From: Chitinophagaceae bacterium
GTDB lineage: Bacteria; Bacteroidota; Bacteroidia; Chitinophagales; Chitinophagaceae
DNA: 32,740 bases
Reading direction: 5' to 3'
Assembly (NCBI GenBank): GCA_947454715.1
Contig: CANGMZ010000028.1
Span: 1 to 32,740 of the forward strand
This document shows positions 1 through 8,487 of this stretch, in pieces. The notes beneath the pieces are model-generated. The model was not told the origin of the DNA. It did not search any database and saw nothing but the letters and a program-made list of their open reading frames with translations. Every line of letters begins with the position of its first letter. Position 1 is the first letter of the stretch. The position numbers and the translations under genes are program-made.

Positions 1-1579
1 TGTCTATAATTTGTATTGTTTCATTAGGGAAAATAAATTCACCTGTATCACCTACCTGACCACCGCTTTCTGCATAGAACGGGGTTACATCAAGCACAAA
101 CTGATACAGCTCTTTTCCTTTAGAAGTTACTCTGCGATACTTTAATACACTGCCTTCCGCTTCAAGAGTGTCGTAGCCTACAAACTTAACTGCTGCGGCA
201 TCTTTTATAACCACCCAGTCATCAGTATCTAATGCTGTCGCAGCACGGCTACGGCTTTTTTGCTGTTGCATTTCATTGGTAAATGCATCTTCATCAACAT
301 GCAAGCCATGCTCACTACCTATCAATCTGGTAAGGTCTATAGGGAAACCATAAGTGTCATATAATTCAAATGCTGCCTTACCATTAATTGTAAGCGTATT
401 CTGGCTCTTCGTTTCGTTGATGATATCATCTATCTTCCTCAATCCCTTATCCAATGTTCTCAGGAATGCATCTTCTTCTTCCTTTACAACCTTGCATACC
501 AGCTCTATCTGTTTCTGTAGTTCAGGGAATACATCTTCAAACTGTTTTGCCAATACCGGCATCAGCTTGTGCAGTAATGGTTGTTTAAAGTCGAGATAAG
601 AATAGTAATATCTTACTGCACGGCGCAATATGCGACGTATCACATAACCTGCACCTGTATTAGATGGCAACTGACCATCGGCAATGGTAAAGCCTATGGC
701 TCTGATATGGTCAGAGATAACACGGAAAGCAATATCCGGCTTACTGTCTGTGTACCCGTAAGTTTTACCGGTTAGCTGTTCTATTGCTGCAATAGTGCCT
801 GTGAACAAATCTGTATCATAGTTGCTCTGCTTGCCTTGCAATACACGCACCAATCTTTCCAGTCCCATACCGGTATCTACATGCTTGGCAGGTAGTGGCA
901 TAAGGCTGCCATCTTTCTGGCGGTTAAACTGCATGAATACATTGTTCCAGATCTCAATCACCTGCGGGTGGTCTGCATTAACCAGCTTAGCTCCCGGCAC
1001 CAATGCTTTTTCTTCTTCTGTTCTGCAGTCCACATGTATTTCGCTACAAGGACCACAAGGGCCGGTATCGCCCATTTCCCAGAAATTATCTTTCTTGTTG
1101 CCCATCAGTATGCGATCTGCAGCTACAAACTGTTTCCAATAATTGTAGGCCTCTTCATCCATCGGGAGGTTTTCAGCAGCATCGCCCTGAAAAACGGTAA
1201 CGTAAAGTTTGTCTTTAGGTATTTTATATACTTCTGTAAGCAATTCCCAGCTCCACTCTATGGCTTCTTTTTTAAAGTAGTCGCCAAAGCTCCAGTTGCC
1301 GAGCATTTCAAACATTGTATGATGGTAAGTATCTACACCTACTTCTTCCAGGTCATTATGTTTACCACTTACGCGCAAGCACTTTTGTGTGTCTGCTATA
1401 CGGGCGTTCACAGGAGTACCGTTACCCAGGAAAAAATCCTTGAATTGGTTCATACCTGCATTTGTGAACAGCAGGGTTGGGTCATTTTTGACTACAATAG
1501 GAGCAGATGGCACTATATCGTGACCCTTGCTACGGAAAAAGTCTAAAAACTGTCGGCGTATTTCGTTTGCGGTAAGCAT
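1..1579 (-). CDS. alaS: Alanyl-tRNA synthetase, 3' end cut by window
   Basis: Charges tRNA-Ala with alanine in the cytoplasm. Only the N-terminal 526 residues are present; the frame is still open at the left edge, and the family is usually about 870 residues, so the rest of the editing domain and the C-Ala domain lie outside. The start is the ATG at 1577-1579 ([11 protein letters not shown]). Visible class II AlaRS landmarks are the [12 protein letters not shown] stretch (about residues 37-47), the motif-2 region [17 protein letters not shown] (86-102), [13 protein letters not shown], and the [16 protein letters not shown] segment starting the helical tRNA-recognition region. Nothing looks truncated or mutated in the visible part. 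A TAGTTTTG -7-like box lies 21 bp upstream of the start. The next gene to the right is on the same strand about 150 bp away, so alaS probably has its own promoter. Assignment is secure. Confidence 0.97.
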   Translation of the reverse strand, partial: MLTANEIRRQFLDFFRSKGHDIVPSAPIVVKNDPTLLFTNAGMNQFKDFFLGNGTPVNARIADTQKCLRVSGKHNDLEEVGVDTYHHTMFEMLGNWSFGDYFKKEAIEWSWELLTEVYKIPKDKLYVTVFQGDAAENLPMDEEAYNYWKQFVAADRILMGNKKDNFWEMGDTGPCGPCSEIHVDCRTEEEKALVPGAKLVNADHPQVIEIWNNVFMQFNRQKDGSLMPLPAKHVDTGMGLERLVRVLQGKQSNYDTDLFTGTIAAIEQLTGKTYGYTDSKPDIAFRVISDHIRAIGFTIADGQLPSNTGAGYVIRRILRRAVRYYYSYLDFKQPLLHKLMPVLAKQFEDVFPELQKQIELVCKVVKEEEDAFLRTLDKGLRKIDDIINETKSQNTLTINGKAAFELYDTYGFPIDLTRLIGSEHGLHVDEDAFTNEMQQQKSRSRAATALDTDDWVVIKDAAAVKFVGYDTLEAEGSVLKYRRVTSKGKELYQFVLDVTPFYAESGGQVGDTGEFIFPNETIQIID

Positions 1580-1599
1580 TGTTATATTAAATAAGGCTG

Positions 1600-1607
1600 C
1601 AAAACTA
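1600..1607 (-). promoter_or_regulatory. Candidate -7 box for alaS
   Basis: On the minus strand this reads TAGTTTTG, an exact match to the Bacteroidota -7 consensus TAnnTTTG, ending 21 bp before the alaS start codon. No convincing -33 TTTG lies at 17-23 bp upstream, so this is a partial promoter match. Confidence 0.35.
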
Positions 1608-1729
1608 AGCAAAAGAAAAAAGGGGAGCGATAGAAAATTGCTAATAAAGAGTATAAATAATTGATTATTGAGTGAAATATTTACATATATCAGGCAATAA
1701 TCATAAATAAGAAGCAATTTACCGGAATG

Positions 1730-2563
1730 TTATAGCGGTACTCCGGGGATATCTATTTTGCTGATTACCCAAAGTTTAGAGGTGTAAACCAGTGAGAAAC
1801 CGGCATCGCCTGAAAATTCCATTTTTTCATCCGCATCTTCTAATACTCCTGCATAATGAATCGTGCATTCAGCTTCTGCGGTGTGTTCGTTGATACTAAT
1901 TGACAAAATGGTGAAATCGGTAATGGTGAAACTGCGGAAGGCATCGCGGAAATGAGCAATTTTCGATATAACCTCTTTATTAGTGAGTTTACCCGAGTTC
2001 GAAATCACTTCATGAGCCAGTCCCAGATAATCAGGTGCCCATTCTCTTTTTTTGTCCAGTATATGATTGATAAACTCTGTACAGCGGCTTCTGATATCAT
2101 ATTCATGGTTAGGGTGATATTCTTCATATATAAAGCAAGTAGTCATGCCCTCTATATGCATATCGTTGGTCTCTTCCCTGAATAATTCTTCTGTAATGAA
2201 ACGGTATAGTTCGCGGTCACTTACCGGGCAGATCGTATCTACTGTAATGGCGTGTCTGTGAAGTACATCTCTTACCTTGTTGAGTTCCTCTTTGATATCG
2301 GAGTCAGGTATATTATTATTTAGTTTATAGAATGGCCGGCCGATGAGGTTATAGACGAGTATCCGTTTTCTTTTTGCGAGTTCTTCTTCAAATTGTTTTA
2401 TATAGTCGAGCCACTGACTTTCAATTTCAGGAGGTAGGTTTTCCTCGGTAGGAGATATATAATTCCCACCATGCTCTAATGAGAGCTTTATCTTTTTTAT
2501 TTCATTTTCAAGGCGAAGATCATCAAAATGCTCTTCGCCCTTTTCCTCTTCTGGCTCTGACAT
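1730..2563 (-). CDS. Hypothetical protein, NTF2-like C-terminus
   Basis: A 277-residue soluble protein with no signal peptide or membrane segment; I do not recognise the family as a whole. The N-terminus is acidic and helical (MSEPEEEKGEEHFDD), residues about 50-130 look mainly helical and charged, and residues about 200-277 have the alternating strand pattern of an NTF2/SnoaL-like fold: IAHFRDAFRSFTITDFTI, then AEAECTIHYAG, then LVYTSKLWVISKIDIPG at the end. That fold call is an inference from pattern only. The ATG at 2561-2563 is the first Met and no longer reading was seen. The gene lies between alaS and dnaN on the same strand, but gaps of 150 bp on the left and 300 bp on the right argue for an independent unit. 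Cytoplasmic location is likely. No function is assigned. Confidence 0.7.
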   Translation of the reverse strand: MSEPEEEKGEEHFDDLRLENEIKKIKLSLEHGGNYISPTEENLPPEIESQWLDYIKQFEEELAKRKRILVYNLIGRPFYKLNNNIPDSDIKEELNKVRDVLHRHAITVDTICPVSDRELYRFITEELFREETNDMHIEGMTTCFIYEEYHPNHEYDIRSRCTEFINHILDKKREWAPDYLGLAHEVISNSGKLTNKEVISKIAHFRDAFRSFTITDFTILSISINEHTAEAECTIHYAGVLEDADEKMEFSGDAGFSLVYTSKLWVISKIDIPGVPL

Positions 2564-2811
2564 GTTATATTATAGAATGCGACTAACTTAAATATATTTT
2601 TGAGTATAAAATGCAGTTAACCAATTCATTTAACCTGAATACTGAAATTAATGATTTAATATTTTCAGACAACTGTAGAATTAGTACTTCAAAATTAATA
2701 AAATGAGTTATAAAATATACTTTGAACGAAAAAAATATAACCTTATTTTTTAAAATGCAATATCTGCCAGATAGTACATATATCGAGGCGCATTGAGGGT
2801 ACTGCATATCA
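2564..2811. other. AT-rich intergenic stretch
   Basis: An AT-rich spacer between the unknown gene and the dnaN terminator. A 74-codon minus-strand reading frame (2583-2807) is present, but its composition is low-complexity and it runs to the edge of the dnaN terminator, so I do not call it a gene. No tRNA-like or repeat structure was seen. Confidence 0.5.
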
Positions 2812-2844
2812 ACAAAAACGGCTGCACAAGGCAGCCGTTTTTGT
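2812..2844 (-). terminator. Rho-independent terminator of dnaN
   Basis: A perfect 14-bp stem (2812-2825 pairs with 2831-2844) with a 5-nt loop, GC-rich at its top and flanked by A/T runs on both sides. It sits 22 bp downstream of the dnaN stop codon. The flanking A and T tracts would let it work in either direction. Confidence 0.85.
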
Positions 2845-2865
2845 CAAAAAGTGTTTCGTTGTTGT

Positions 2866-3987
2866 TTATACGCCTACCATAAGTGGCATTAATAATGTAA
2901 GTAACTCTTCGTTCTCTACTGTGTCAACCGGTTTAAAGATACCTGCACGTGTTGGTGTGCTCAGTTCCAGTAATACTTCCGGACCTTCGAGGTTATTGAT
3001 CAGTTCTATCATCAGTTTAGCGTTGAAGGCTATTTTCATATCTTCTCCGTTATACTGGCAACTGAGCATTTCCTTTCCTTCGTAAGAGAAGTCAATATCC
3101 TGAGCACTTATTTGTACTGCATTACCATTGATATCCAAAACAATCTGGTTAGTTGTTTTGTTGGCAAAAATACTCACACGACGTAATGCACTGATGAAAT
3201 CGGCACGGTTGATGGTCAGTCTATAAGGGTTCTCTGCAGGTATAACTGCCTTATAATCAGGGAAGCGTGCATCGATAAGACGGCAGCTAAGGCTGAATTT
3301 TTCACCGGTAACAAACAGGTGGCTGGCATTGTATGCCAACTGCAGCGTAGAAGCATCGGGTGGTAAAACAGAACGCAATTGTTGTAATGGTTTCTTAGGC
3401 ACTACAAAGCCATCTTTAGCAGGGCAGCTGATGTCTGAACGACGGAACTGCACCAGGCGATGTGCATCAGTAGATACGAAAGTGATGCTGTCTGTATCCA
3501 TCTCAAAATAAACACCGGTCATAGCAGGGCGAAGGGTATCGCTGCTGACTGCAAATAATGTTTTGTTGATGCTTTCAAGGAGTGTGATAGAAGACATGCT
3601 GAAAGCAGAAGTATCTGACGGTGCCGGCTCTTTAGGGAAGTCGTCAGCTCTTTCGCCGGTGATGCGGTATTTACCCACGTCACTCGCCATTTCTATAGAT
3701 AAATCTTGCTCGTTGATATTGAAATTAATCGGCTGCTCAGGCAGATTTTTTAGATATTCAGTCAATATTTTAGAAGGGATGCAGATACGTCCGCTTCCTT
3801 CTGCGTCATTAACCTCCATCTGTACCCGCATCATGGTTTCCAGATCGGTAGCAGTAAGGGTAAGGGTAGTACCATTTAATTCGAATAAAAAGTCTTCCAG
3901 TACAGAAAGAACTGTATTTGAACTGATAACGCCGCTAATCTGCTGCAGGTTTTTCAGTAAGGTATTAGATGTTACAATAAACCGCAT
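2866..3987 (-). CDS. dnaN: DNA polymerase III beta sliding clamp
   Basis: The ring-shaped clamp that tethers DNA polymerase III to template DNA and serves as docking site for replication and repair proteins. At 373 residues it has the normal family length and the three-fold repeated clamp domain: an N-terminal domain with LFELNGTTLTLTATDLETMMRV, a middle domain containing TFVSTDAHRL, and a C-terminal domain with the IAFNAKLMIELINNLEGPEVLLEL segment. The C-terminal end is atypical only in ending LLMPLMVGV, which still fits the usual LIMPMR-like strand. The ATG at 3985-3987 opens MRFIVTSNTLLKNLQQ, the expected first helix. dnaA, often adjacent in other phyla, is not in the window. A TATCTTTG -7 box and a perfect DnaA box lie within 70 bp upstream, suggesting control by DnaA (inference). 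A strong hairpin ends the unit. Confidence 0.97.
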   Translation of the reverse strand: MRFIVTSNTLLKNLQQISGVISSNTVLSVLEDFLFELNGTTLTLTATDLETMMRVQMEVNDAEGSGRICIPSKILTEYLKNLPEQPINFNINEQDLSIEMASDVGKYRITGERADDFPKEPAPSDTSAFSMSSITLLESINKTLFAVSSDTLRPAMTGVYFEMDTDSITFVSTDAHRLVQFRRSDISCPAKDGFVVPKKPLQQLRSVLPPDASTLQLAYNASHLFVTGEKFSLSCRLIDARFPDYKAVIPAENPYRLTINRADFISALRRVSIFANKTTNQIVLDINGNAVQISAQDIDFSYEGKEMLSCQYNGEDMKIAFNAKLMIELINNLEGPEVLLELSTPTRAGIFKPVDTVENEELLTLLMPLMVGV

Positions 3988-4004
3988 GAAATTGATGTTT
4001 GAGA

Positions 4005-4012
4005 CAAAGATA
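4005..4012 (-). promoter_or_regulatory. Candidate -7 box for dnaN
   Basis: Reads TATCTTTG on the minus strand, an exact TAnnTTTG match, 17 bp upstream of the dnaN start. No good -33 element is visible, which would fit a promoter that relies on an activator; the DnaA box at 4049-4057 is at a suitable distance. Confidence 0.4.
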
Positions 4013-4048
4013 ATAATTTGACCGCATGGCAGCCCGTTAATAAATAAG

Positions 4049-4057
4049 TGTGGATAA
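4049..4057 (-). promoter_or_regulatory. Perfect DnaA box upstream of dnaN
   Basis: The plus strand reads TGTGGATAA, the exact complement of the DnaA consensus TTATCCACA. It lies about 37 bp upstream of the dnaN -7 box. One-mismatch relatives occur at 4142-4150 (TGCGGATAA) and 5170-5178 (AGTGGATAA). The sequence match is certain; binding by DnaA is inferred. Confidence 0.5.
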
Positions 4058-4160
4058 ATAAAACAAAAATGTGGACTGCCTTATTTCCATAAATAGCAAT
4101 AAAGGCAAATCAGCTAAAAGCTGTGCTTATATTGTGTTTATTGCGGATAAGTGGTAGTTG

Positions 4161-4325
4161 TTATTCTTCTTCATTTTTCTGGAAGATGCCAATAACAACG
4201 GAAATAAGTGCCAATACCAGCAATATATGAATGAGATGTCCGGAGGTCTTGAACCAAAAGAAACCAAGCAACCAGCCGAGCACCAATATAACTGCTACAA
4301 TATATAATATGCTCCTAAGTACCAT
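4161..4325 (-). CDS. Small membrane protein, lmo0937/DUF5670-like
   Basis: A 54-residue protein that reads MVLRSILYIVAVILVLGWLL from the ATG at 4323-4325. It has two hydrophobic segments (about residues 5-24 and 31-48) separated by a short FWFKTSGHLIH turn, and ends with the acidic tail QKNEEE. This layout, with LRSILYIVAVILVLGW followed by a gly/his turn and a second helix, matches what I recall of the lmo0937-family (DUF5670) membrane proteins, which are widespread, abundant in Bacteroidota and of unknown function. It is too short for usual ORF cut-offs. It lies between dnaN and an unknown gene, all minus strand, with 173 bp to dnaN, so separate transcription is likely. The coding call is strong because of the clean two-helix pattern. 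Confidence 0.8.
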   Translation of the reverse strand: MVLRSILYIVAVILVLGWLLGFFWFKTSGHLIHILLVLALISVVIGIFQKNEEE

Positions 4326-4458
4326 TTGTTCATTTAATAATGGTAAATATAGTAGAAACCTGCGACATAGAAATGCTACAATACAAGCTTAGCTATTAAC
4401 AGTAGGTTAGTTTACCAATATTGGGAAATTATTAAGATGTTCAGCACCTATACTGAAG

Positions 4459-5040
4459 TTATGCAGCATTGTTTTTGGGTTCTAAATCGTGCATTAAAAT
4501 TCTAATATCAATTAGTGTGTTACTGTGATTTATAGTGTTACGATAATCTGTTTCATCACTGATAAAGTAACGTTGTTGAATTGGCAAGTAATACTGCAGC
4601 AGGTTATATTCGAGCCAAGGTTTATACACTTCTTTCCCGTTGAGTAATGTTGTTTCCTCTGGTATATCATAGTTAAATATCAGGTGCTTGTGCGTTTCAA
4701 AATCGGTGCGGGAGAATGGTGGCGGCGGTGTATTATCCCTATGTTCCCGTTGTGTGGGAGCAGGCGATTCTGTATGTACGTATGATGTAGTATCAGGTAT
4801 TGTTGACCCAACAGTTGTTTGCTGACCATACTTTATCGCTTCTTCAACGTCTTCTTCATCCGGCATTCTATTTTTTGCGGCAAGTCCGGTGAGTTTTACC
4901 AGGCAATTGATGAGTTTACACTGCAGATTTACTTCCTGTGGCGTAGGAAATTGCTGATCTGCTTCGCGGATAGCAATTGTTTGTTGAAATGCCAGTATTT
5001 GTGTACAAAGGTTAGCGGTGATGAGGTTAAGCGGAATCAT
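4459..5040 (-). CDS. Hypothetical protein with proline-rich linker
   Basis: A 193-residue protein that I do not recognise. I take the ATG at 5040 (MIPLNLITANLCTQ); an upstream in-frame ATG at 5073 would add 11 residues. Residues about 1-60 are predicted helical, followed by an acidic helix (PDEEDVEEAIKYG), then a low-complexity Ser/Thr/Pro linker containing a run of prolines, then a C-terminal part (about residues 112-193) rich in aromatic residues (FETHKHLIFNYDIP, KPWLEYNLLQYYLPIQQRYF). There is no signal peptide or membrane segment. A helical N-domain plus flexible linker plus compact C-domain suggests an adaptor or a lineage-specific protein, but no function can be assigned. Neighbours give no clear hint. 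Confidence 0.6.
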   Translation of the reverse strand: MIPLNLITANLCTQILAFQQTIAIREADQQFPTPQEVNLQCKLINCLVKLTGLAAKNRMPDEEDVEEAIKYGQQTTVGSTIPDTTSYVHTESPAPTQREHRDNTPPPPFSRTDFETHKHLIFNYDIPEETTLLNGKEVYKPWLEYNLLQYYLPIQQRYFISDETDYRNTINHSNTLIDIRILMHDLEPKNNAA

Positions 5041-5244
5041 AGTAGTAGCGTTTTTCAGGATGTAAAAATGCACAGGAAATTTGTGCCTTACAAATAAAGA
5101 TATCCACGTAAAAAGTTACTTTTTGAGTGTAATTAATGGATTGTCAATGTGCTACAAGTGCTACTTGTTAGTGGATAAGTTTTTGTTGGGGGGGGATTGT
5201 TTTTGAAGTTTTTAGGAGTTGTCATGAATAACCAAGCTATGACT

Positions 5245-5291
5245 ATAAATAAAATCAGGCATACCCGCCGGGCATGCCTGATTTTATTTAT
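5245..5291 (-). terminator. Terminator of the T9SS gene
   Basis: An 18-bp perfect outer stem (5245-5262 with 5274-5291) plus a 3-bp CCC/GGG inner stem after one mismatch, ending 14 bp past the stop codon of the gene at 5305. The arms are A/T-rich at the base and GC-rich at the top, typical of an intrinsic terminator usable on either strand. Confidence 0.85.
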
Positions 5292-5304
5292 CACTTGAAG
5301 TTGT

Positions 5305-7293
5305 CTATTTAATTACGCTCAGTGTTTTGACAACAGTAGATTCACTGTTGCTTACTTTTACTTGATACAAACCTGCAGCAAATTGCTCTACAGGAATAGA
5401 GAAATAGTGCTCACCTTGCATCATTTCCCCGGCTGAAAGTGCATACGTTATTCTGCCTGTAACATCGTATACTTCAATTTTTATTGTTGTTGCTTTATTT
5501 AGATTAACCAATAATTTAGCCTCGTCAGCTGCAGGGTTAGGGAATAAAACAACATCATTAATAATACCCGTAGTAGCTACATTGCTTGTGCCGTGTCCCG
5601 GACGTAAAGGGAAATAGGCACTTTTCTGTGTGTTGAGAATTACACCCTTTGCGTTGTCTATTAACATAATTGCTGCACGCACTTTTGTTGACACCCAATT
5701 CAATGGCATATTTACATTGTTGAACGTATAGCTATATGAAGTTCCGGCAGTCATAGTAGTAGGAAGGCTACCTGCAACACCGTTTGGAGACACGGTCATG
5801 TCAGGGACAGTAGTTCTTGCCACTGAGCTGTAATACATTGAAGCCGCAGGTATTGGATTAGGCAGTGTCTGATAATTATAGCCGGTTTCTGCAAGGGGCA
5901 AATTCAGAGACATGTAACTGTAGTAATTATGTTGTTCGTATCCGGCAAGAGTGCTGTGAACAGAATCTTCAGTAAGCACCAGTTCGAGACGATAATCTCC
6001 ATTCATATCTACTGCAGGTATTACGCTAACGGGAATGAAAGCGGAATCTCCTATCATTGTTACCGTACCCGATGTAATATTCGCATATCCAAAAGTGCTG
6101 ACAGCATTATTATAATCAGTGATTGCAGTCTGAGGGTCATTTACAGACCTACGATCTACAATGGTAGAGGGGTAGCCTGTGATAAGTGTACCTAGGTGAT
6201 TATCGTAATGAGTAGATAAAATATTATCGTAAGCCATACTATCGGCATTATGCACGTTGATTATTACCACACTGTCCTGGTGTAATCTCTGTAATGAATC
6301 CATGTAAACAATTGCTCTTACATTCCAACCACCCCAAGTACCAGTTGCTACTTCAAAAACAGGGGTTTTTAACGGGAAGAATGACGGTTGTACCAGCTCA
6401 GTTGTCATTGTGTCATTAGATACTGTAGTATCGCCAGCAAGTGACACCCAAACATTAAAAGGATAGCTACCAACAGTTGCCGGCATGGTGTACGTTGCAG
6501 TGTCAGTAAATGAGTAGGTTGAAAATGGAGGTATAGACACACCCGTTGCATTGAAAGTCACGGCAGGCGAAAGTCCTTGTTGGTACATAATCTGAAAGGA
6601 TGTGATTGTATTGTATCCTCTATTTTCCACCACTCCTGTGAAATTTACAGATGCACCCGGCGCAACAAAGTTTGTAGCTGATGTGGCATCAGGATGCAAG
6701 GCTATTAATGCTAAATCGTTAGCTGCCTGATCAAAAACGTGGATATTGTCAATTGCGGCTCCGTACATATTAACGGTACCGTGATTATCTGTGTAAATGA
6801 ATCGCAAAGAGACTGCTGTAGCACCTGCGTAAGGTAGCAGACTCACATGTCGTGTTTCCCAAGCCCCGTTTGTACCCATAGAGTCTACAGTGTGCCAGGT
6901 GGAGCCGCCATCAGTTGTTAATTGCACGTAGGCCTGCTCTGTAGTATCTGCACTGCCACTTGAATAATAGGAATGCGCATACCAGACATCGTAATTGAGA
7001 TAAGGGTGCGTTATCCCGGTAAAGCTGAAGCTATTTGTTGTTAGAATTGCAGGCGTGTTTTTTCCTGCACTCTCATAAACTGCAACAAATTGAGTGTGAT
7101 CAGCAGCATAAGAAAAAGTGCTGTGATTAGCAGACACCCACCCAAGACCAGTTCCCGTATGAACATTTGTCCAAGATGTAGGTATTGCAGGCATTGTCAG
7201 ACTTTCAAAATTTTCAGACATTATTGATTGCCCGTGAGCTGCTGTAGCAATGAAAGTGAATGCCAATACGAACTTAGTAATCAATTTTCTCAT
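5305..7293 (-). CDS. Secreted Omp28-like protein with T9SS sorting domain
   Basis: A 662-residue exported protein. Residues 1-21 form a signal peptide (MRKLITKFVLAFTFIATAAH then GQ). Residues about 25-188 form a jelly-roll-like domain of the choice-of-anchor J type (ENFES start, AIDNIHVFD end). Residues about 195-305 form an Ig-like domain, and 310-560 resemble the Omp28 family, a thioredoxin-fold outer-membrane protein group. Residues 575-662 are a type A T9SS sorting domain (LFPNPAAD, then GLYQVKV), so the product should cross the outer membrane by T9SS and be released or anchored at the surface. In Omp28 proteins the fold normally carries a TWCGWC-like CxxC; here the site reads TWGGWNVR (W320 to R326), so both cysteines are missing while the later cis-Pro loop (GYPSTIVDR, P375) is kept. 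A thiol-redox role is therefore unlikely; a binding or adhesion role is inferred. It is a single-gene unit with its own terminator. Confidence 0.88.
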   Translation of the reverse strand: MRKLITKFVLAFTFIATAAHGQSIMSENFESLTMPAIPTSWTNVHTGTGLGWVSANHSTFSYAADHTQFVAVYESAGKNTPAILTTNSFSFTGITHPYLNYDVWYAHSYYSSGSADTTEQAYVQLTTDGGSTWHTVDSMGTNGAWETRHVSLLPYAGATAVSLRFIYTDNHGTVNMYGAAIDNIHVFDQAANDLALIALHPDATSATNFVAPGASVNFTGVVENRGYNTITSFQIMYQQGLSPAVTFNATGVSIPPFSTYSFTDTATYTMPATVGSYPFNVWVSLAGDTTVSNDTMTTELVQPSFFPLKTPVFEVATGTWGGWNVRAIVYMDSLQRLHQDSVVIINVHNADSMAYDNILSTHYDNHLGTLITGYPSTIVDRRSVNDPQTAITDYNNAVSTFGYANITSGTVTMIGDSAFIPVSVIPAVDMNGDYRLELVLTEDSVHSTLAGYEQHNYYSYMSLNLPLAETGYNYQTLPNPIPAASMYYSSVARTTVPDMTVSPNGVAGSLPTTMTAGTSYSYTFNNVNMPLNWVSTKVRAAIMLIDNAKGVILNTQKSAYFPLRPGHGTSNVATTGIINDVVLFPNPAADEAKLLVNLNKATTIKIEVYDVTGRITYALSAGEMMQGEHYFSIPVEQFAAGLYQVKVSNSESTVVKTLSVIK

Positions 7294-7417
7294 GCGCCTA
7301 TTTTTAGAAACTAATGATTAAGATATGTAACATTTATAATAGACGGCTATTTTTCAACAGTTCTTAGTTAATAATTTATATTTATTTTGATTTTATATAT
7401 TGTTTATATGCACAAAA

Positions 7418-7451
7418 TAAGAAAGGCAACCCAAACAGGTTGCCTTTCTTA
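7418..7451 (-). terminator. Terminator of clpP
   Basis: A perfect 14-bp stem (7418-7431 with 7438-7451) and a 6-nt loop, ending 19 bp beyond the clpP stop codon. It contains a GGCAACC/GGTTGCC core with A/T flanks. Confidence 0.85.
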
Positions 7452-7469
7452 TAAACAAAAATCATTGTA

Positions 7470-8183
7470 CTAAGCCTTAGTAGCTACGTTAGCTTCCGCT
7501 TTACGTGGGTTGCGCTCCAACACTTCGTCTACCATACCATATTCTTTGGCTTCCTGAGCTGTCATCCAGTAATCGCGATCACTATCTCTTTCTACCTTGT
7601 CGAAAGGTTGGCCGCTATGGAAAGCTATAATTTCATAGAGTTCTTTCTTCAACTTGCCGATTTCACGTGCTGTGATTTCAATATCACTTGCCTGTCCTTC
7701 AGCACCGCCCATTGGCTGGTGTATCATTACACGACTGTGTTTGAGGGCAGTACGCTTACCCTTGCTACCTGCACACATCAATACTGCACCCATAGAGGCA
7801 GCAATACCTGTACAAATTGTTGATACATCGGGCGTGATGATCTGCATGGTATCATAAATGCCCAAACCTGCATAAACACTACCACCCGGGCTGTTCAGAT
7901 ACATCTGTATATCGCGGGTGCGATCTGTGCTTTCGAGGAACAATAACTGTGCAGTTACAATGTTTGCTACATAATCATTGATACCTTCTCCCAAGAAAAT
8001 GATACGATCCATCATCAGACGAGAGAATACGTCCATTGATGCTACGTTCATGGGGCGTTCTTCAATAATGTATGGCGTTAAGTTAGTTGGGGTCTTATTG
8101 ATCGATGAAGTGTAACTATCTACAGTTAAACTACTGATGCCATGATGCTTAATGGCATACTTGCGAAATTCGTTCTGATTCAT
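7470..8183 (-). CDS. clpP: ATP-dependent Clp protease proteolytic subunit
   Basis: Forms the tetradecameric serine-protease barrel that degrades proteins unfolded by ClpX or ClpA/C in the cytoplasm. I choose the ATG at 8183 (MNQNEFRKYAIKHHG), because the extra ten residues from the ATG at 8213 are not family-like; this gives 237 residues. The catalytic triad is visible: Ser130 in GIAASMGAV, His155 in MIHQPMGG, and Asp204 in DRDYW, with spacing of 25 and 49 residues as in E. coli ClpP. The oxyanion-loop region NSPGGSVYAGLGIYDTM and the Clp-binding hydrophobic core are intact. The N-terminal stretch of about 40 residues before the fold is longer than in E. coli, as is usual in Bacteroidota. clpX and tig, common partners, are not adjacent, so this is a single-gene unit with its own terminator. 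Confidence 0.96.
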   Translation of the reverse strand: MNQNEFRKYAIKHHGISSLTVDSYTSSINKTPTNLTPYIIEERPMNVASMDVFSRLMMDRIIFLGEGINDYVANIVTAQLLFLESTDRTRDIQMYLNSPGGSVYAGLGIYDTMQIITPDVSTICTGIAASMGAVLMCAGSKGKRTALKHSRVMIHQPMGGAEGQASDIEITAREIGKLKKELYEIIAFHSGQPFDKVERDSDRDYWMTAQEAKEYGMVDEVLERNPRKAEANVATKA

Positions 8184-8487
8184 AGAAATCTTTGTTTTGT
8201 ATTGTCGTTGCAATTTTTAATCCATGATAAATATACCGCCATTACGGCAGAAAACCACCTGACGTGTATTGTAAATAGTCATTTTGGCAATAGAAAATAA
8301 CAATATACTGTTATCTGATGGCTCTTTCTCATTAATAGTTATCGGAGCGTTATTATCGCCAGCACAAGCATTTGTGACATAGGTTAAATTATAGTTACAG
8401 TATCATTTATCTGTATTTTATGACAAAAAATCGCATAAAGTCTCCTGTTTTTTCATCAATTTCGGGGTGTTAATTCAAACTTCATTT

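Noticed and set aside
968-1546. A 192-codon plus-strand frame and shorter ones inside the alaS region
   Set aside because: They are antisense to a clear alaS coding frame with conserved motifs; no protein-like pattern.
1662-1703. Inverted TGATTATTG/CAATAATCA pair
   Set aside because: 24-nt loop, AT-rich and short arms; likely chance.
2583-2807. A 74-codon minus-strand frame in the spacer before dnaN
   Set aside because: AT-rich low-complexity translation without a family pattern; it ends next to the dnaN terminator.
3563-4021. A 152-codon plus-strand frame antisense to dnaN
   Set aside because: Shadow of dnaN, whose sense frame carries the clamp domains.
5183-5196. Run of eight G bases after a T-rich stretch
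   Set aside because: A single G run without partner runs; not a quadruplex-forming pattern by eye.
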